Positions 59,811-64,000 of a stretch of 64,000 nt of DNA are shown here, one piece after another. The DNA comes from Oikopleura dioica. Taxonomy: Eukaryota; Chordata; Appendicularia; Copelata; Oikopleuridae. The first letter of the stretch is position 1; each line of letters begins with the position of its first letter. Both the position numbers and the translations under genes were made by a program. The notes beneath the pieces were generated by a model that was given only the letters and a program-made list of their open reading frames with translations, had not been told where the DNA came from and ran no database searches. The DNA lies in assembly GCA_907165135.1 (NCBI GenBank), contig OU015569.1, forward strand, positions 3,286,001 through 3,350,000. Reading direction: 5' to 3'.

Positions 59811-62800
59811 TTAATTTCCTTTGCAATGTTTTAAGTCATTTTTAAATAATTGATCTCTCATTAATCTAAAAAAATCTGGAAAATAATAAACAAAAAAATC
59901 ATAAACATGTTCCTGGGTGGTCGCAAAGGACATAGAATTTACAACATCATATCTTTTCAAAAAGCTCACTCGTCTTTCATTGACGGTGATATCTGTTATG
60001 TTACTGATGGGCGATTGAGATCGCTCGTTCAGATCGTTTTTCGCATCTTCTTGGATCTTCGGAACATTTTTCATGATAGCAGACCAATCCACTACAAATC
60101 GTTTTTTAGAATGCTTTACGATTTGCTATATTCTGTATTTGAAATGTATACTGTAACTAAACTCGTATTGAGTTTAGTTAAAATTGGCTGATATTTCATA
60201 AGGCTTTCGAAAATAGTAAATTTAAAGGGTCAATTAATACCTTTGCTCTCAGCGTTGGCGACACTACTATTGATTCCAGTGATTTCTGACATAGTCGATA
60301 TCGAGGCACGGCCCTTCTGATAAGATGAGTTGTAAATGCGCACCTCGTCGTATGTTGCGTTGATTTCGTCCACCTCTTTTTTGGACTAGAAATAAGCAGT
60401 AGAAAACGATACCGCTGAAATTTACAACCTTATCAAGGACGCCTCCAATAGTATCCGGATGGTCAACTTGTGCGTGGTCGACAACAACTTTATCGTCTTT
60501 ATCTTTTTTCATCAGGTTGAACATGTAATAGTACCAGTCGGGTTTATCGTACTGAATATCGTATGAAAACGCTTCCCATCATAAAATTTGGAAAATGAAA
60601 TCTTTCAAAATTTTCAAACCTTATAAACGTATTCAGTATCTTTAGTAGCTCCCGCTGCTCCCATACAAAGCCAGTAATAGCAACAACAGAGCAGTAAAAG
60701 AAGAAGTAATAACACTTAAAAGATATGTTAATACTTGAAATTAGTCTATAATGGTCCGAAGCATCACGCACATAAAAGAAGAATCCACCAAACACCACCT
60801 ATAGCAGCTGCGGCGCAGTCATTTTTAGGATAATATTCCCAGTCTTCGTTGTCATCACAATCACATGCCATAATTGAGTATTCATTCATTCCCCTGGGCT
60901 CAGGAGCACGACAGGCATCAGAAAATGAGTTTCCGCCATTGTCACTAACAGTGAATTTGATGCGTTCTCCGTAGCCAAGATTCTTTGAAAGAAATGGTCA
61001 GAGCGATGTAAGACTTAATAAGAACTTACATAATCGCCTCTATATGCAAGTAAGTAGACCCTAGAGTGGGAAGTTTCCTTGAATACAAAGTCGTCCTTGT
61101 TATCTTTGGTAGTTCCCTCGTCGATAATGGTGAAGGTAAAAGGCGCGCCATGACCGAGCGCGTCCTCATCCTTGTCTTCGACAATAGCGATAGCAACAAC
61201 GTTGAGTCCTTCGACCCCATCATTTATCTCGACGTTTTCGATTCCATGCTGGAGAAGAAAATCCTTTTCTCGGTTGGAAAGCACTTAATATAATTGACGT
61301 AGATTCAGCACGGCAAAATCAAAACCCAATTATTTAAATACTCGCTTCAAAATAATAGAGATTCTTATGTTTTCGCACCGTGCCTGATCGTCGAAAAATC
61401 TGCTCAAATCTCGGCAAACACCACTTTGTCCCGAAGAAAGGATAACTCTTGGCTGTTGATCGTTTATGTCCCTGAAAAATTGAGAGCAAGAATACTGTTT
61501 CTACTTACTTGCACAAAATTAAAACCTCCTCGTCAATGACTTCGTTCCTCTCAGTCGCAGTTATCAAGAGTCTGTAGTATCTAGCATCGCTATCGGGATT
61601 CTGTGGACGGCAATGTAATTCCCTGTCGATTGTCTTTTTGAGCACAACTTTTGCAACCTTGTTTGCGAAATCTGTCGACACTTCGAAGAACTCATCATCA
61701 GAAGAGTAAGCTTAACATATTCATTTCAAATCCAGAACATATACAAAATTTTATAAATCGAATGCGTCATACACTACGTATTAACATAACGTACCCCCTA
61801 GCTCGCTCACATTTTGTGAACATTTTTCCCTTGCTCGCTTAGTTAAATTTTATCAAAGTCCCCTTGCTCGCTCCCATTCTTGTTTCAGCGCGCTCCATTA
61901 GTCGCCATCCTTCTTTTTACCTCGCGCGCCCTTGTTCGCTCCTCCTCACCCATTTATCCCTTGTTCGCCGCGAGACCGCCAAAGCCTAGCTCGGCTTGGG
62001 TCGCTCTTACAGCTCTTACTGTACTTTCGACTCAAGCTTTTCATAGGGACTATATTTTCATTTTCATGAATATTTTGACAGTAACTAAACTTCATTTCCT
62101 CTTTTTAAAGCGTCCAGTTAAATTTTTATATCTTGTAGCAACGCTGTATTATGCCGTAAACTTGATAGTGTGACTTTATATGTACATTTTTACTCAAAAT
62201 AGTCGGATCTTCATGTTGAAAATGGTTCCAGAGTTGTAAATTTGCTGAGCTGAGTGAGCTGAGCTGGCTGAGTGAGCTGAGCAGTCGCTCAGCTCAGCTC
62301 AGCTCAGTGATTTTGGAAAATGATCTGATCTGCTCAGCTCAGCTCAGCTCAGACAATTTTCACTCAGCTCAGCTCAGACGATTATCACTTAGCTAAGCTC
62401 AGCTCAGCTCAATGATTTGAATACAATTTTACTGTAAACCCTTTAAACAGTAAAAAACAGCTCAGCTCAGCTCAATCAGCTCAGCTCAGCTCTAATTAGG
62501 GTCCGCTCAGCTCAGCTCAGCTCAACTCTCTTTAACAAAAGGTCTGCTCAGCTCAGCTCAGCTCAGAAACCTCCGAAGTAGCCCAGCTCAGCTCAGAGAA
62601 ATTTTTCTCGGGTCAGCTCAGCTCAGCTCAGAAAAATTAATCAAAATTTGCAACTCTGACTGGTTCTTTTAACAAACGCCGCGAAAATCCCCCCAAACGT
62701 ATCTATTATTTCACTCTAGCGTTCTATGTACTGTGGATTGAGCGGGTAGTGTAACCCTGCAATTTTCAAAACAGTAATTTGAACACTATTTTTCCCATAT

Positions 62801-64000
62801 ACAAAATGACTACGTGATAATTTCATTTCTTCTGTCAAAAACAAATAATCTCACCTGACCCGAAAGATATGAATATGATTTTGAGGTGAAAAATAGGGAT
62901 ACACTATTAACCTAGATTTATCCGTCAATTCTTTCGAGAAATCTCAATAAATGAATTTTGAGGAAAAAGGCATTTGATTTTTCATAAAAAAAGTCTCAAA
63001 GTTTCAATCTTAGTATTTCGAGTACTTATGTTTACTTAAAATGGAGTGTCCAAATTTCTTCTTATTAAGAAGATATGAAAATTTGACAAAGTGGGCGTGA
63101 AAGAGCATAAAAAGATAAGTTTGCTTGGAAAAAATCATGAAAATCAAAGTTAAAAAGCCTTTTAAAAGTGAAAAAGAAAATGAGCTACGCGTCATAAAGC
63201 TTCAAGGGGCTTCAAGAGCGAACAAGGGATAAATGACGGAGAAATGCGGGCGAGCAAAGGTGCGCCGTCGAAACCAAGGAGAGCGAACAAGGGGTCGTAG
63301 AATGCAAAAGAAGGAAAGCGACCAACGGATCTTGGTAACAAAAAGCGAGCGACCAAGGGGGGTCTTGTTGGAGTTTAACTAAGCGAGTAAGGGAAAAATG
63401 TTCACAAAATGTGAGCGAGCTAGGGGGGGGGTACGTTATACTGATTGACGTAGGAAAGTATTTTAGTCATCTTTCGATTTCGCTTACTTATTTCTTTTCC
63501 CTGACTATCTTCATCGACTGCCAAGATCATCTGATTATCAACTCGTTGCCCTACTTGTGTTTGACAATTTTCAATGACAGCTGGAAATCCTTCGCCACTT
63601 CTAGTCATGAATGATCGGAATCGTAATGGGTCATTGACATCTCTTACGCGCATCGTACAAACTGTCTCAACTGGCTTTGCATCTTTTGCCTTTGAGTTGT
63701 GAAGACGGACATTGAGATTGACGATTCTAGCAGCGACGGAGCCGCGGGTTTCAATCTGTGCTCCAGGAAGTTCGTAGTTGTATGGTTTGAGAATGTTGAC
63801 TTTTCCTGAAGTCACCCAAACTCCATCAACTCGCTCGATAGTAGGAACAATTTCAAGCGAACCGTCAAGAGGATCTTCACTGTCCAGTACTTCAATCTCA
63901 ACAAACCCGTTTCTTTCGTCGGCGTCACGATCAACAATTCGAATGTTAGCAGCTTCAGGAGCGTCCATGCTATTTTCATCAATTATTCCAAGGTCACAAC
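59811..64000 (-). CDS. Cadherin-family transmembrane protein (partial, runs off the right edge)
   Basis: Exons read leftward include 64000-63488 (DRDADERNGFVEIEVLD, VRDVNDPL, AVDEDSQGKEI), 61710-61509 (FFEVSTDFANKVAKVVLKKT), 61471 onward (DINDQQPRVILSS), about 61280-61030 (EDKDEDALGHGAPFTFTI), about 60985-60790 (FTVSDNGGNSFSD, then a CDCDDNEDW segment), a leucine-rich membrane helix, and a cytoplasmic tail (DEINATYDEVRIYNSSYQKG) ending in exon 60091-59811. DxND linkers and DxD motifs are calcium-binding cadherin sites, so this is an adhesion receptor. The tail contains no catenin-binding motif I can recognise. The 1.78-kb intron 61711-63487 holds a palindromic repeat. One join near 61340 seems to be GA-AG. 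Confidence 0.8.
61786..63439. mobile_element. 1.65-kb palindromic element in a cadherin intron
   Basis: The left arm (61786 to about 61985, starting ATAACGTACCCCC) is repeated in inverted orientation by the right arm (about 63215-63439, ending GGGTACGTTAT). The shared arm includes CTCGCTCACATTTTGTGAAC. Both arms are built from a dispersed 13-mer of the form CCCTTGNTCGCTC, about every 30-40 bp. The middle carries a hAT-like insertion (62229-62658). No coding sequence was recognised and no clear target duplication is seen. Confidence 0.7.
62229..62658. mobile_element. Second hAT-like MITE with GCTCAGCTCA arrays
   Basis: The ends are CAGAGTTGTAAATTT and AAATTTGCAACTCTG (inverted, one mismatch), flanked by AATGGTTC (62221-62228) and ACTGGTTC (62659-62666), an 8-bp duplication with one change. 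The interior holds at least eight clusters of GCTCAGCTCA, plus an opposing GAGCTGAG block at the left end that can fold onto them. It resembles the element at 59507 in termini and repeat vocabulary. Confidence 0.8.

Noticed and set aside
59900-60191. 94-codon plus-strand frame
   Set aside because: It overlaps the minus-strand frame that joins in phase to the cadherin tail, which is the better explanation.

Overview
This is animal nuclear DNA. The gene set and gene structure point to an appendicularian tunicate, most likely Oikopleura or a close relative. Genes sit on both strands at short spacing, most introns are 30-80 bp, some neighbours are about 100 bp apart as in operons, two genes lie inside introns of other genes, and several exon joins demanded by protein homology only work with GA-AG introns, which are well known in Oikopleura dioica. 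I had no search tools. Family names rest on protein motifs and alignment from memory, and splice sites were placed by eye.

Left part (1-15.1 kb): one long minus-strand gene starts near 8,976, is joined from nine phase-compatible exons, and runs off the left edge within a predicted BEN domain. Its introns are unusually large and hold small inverted-repeat transposons of a TTAA-flanked type. From 9 to 15 kb I find no convincing gene, only another TTAA-type element and a striking fold-back repeat with two 236-bp arms (13,231-13,829).

Middle part (15.1-47.6 kb) is gene dense: TLCD4-like TLC protein, SPT2 histone chaperone, ZMAT2 spliceosomal protein, ESF1 pre-rRNA processing factor (its first intron carries a minus-strand gene for a secreted, threonine-rich protein with four internal repeats), an ATP8A-type phospholipid flippase, selenoprotein T (in-frame TGA plus a SECIS-like stem-loop), a neurobeachin/LRBA protein with a 5.6-kb first exon, an unrecognised nuclear-looking protein, an acidic RG-rich protein, and ribophorin I. 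These are mostly housekeeping functions: chromatin, splicing, ribosome biogenesis, membrane asymmetry, ER redox and N-glycosylation.

Right part (47.6-64 kb): a small P-loop protein resembling SRP receptor beta, a NEK1-family kinase whose 2.3-kb intron contains a same-strand gene for a secreted phospholipase-A2-like protein with an atypical catalytic site and a cysteine-rich tail, a secreted cysteine-rich protein, and a minus-strand cadherin that runs off the right edge. Two hAT-like elements filled with GCTCAG-type repeats lie here, one of them inside a 1.65-kb palindromic element that itself sits in a cadherin intron. Repeats cluster in introns and in the gene-poor left arm.
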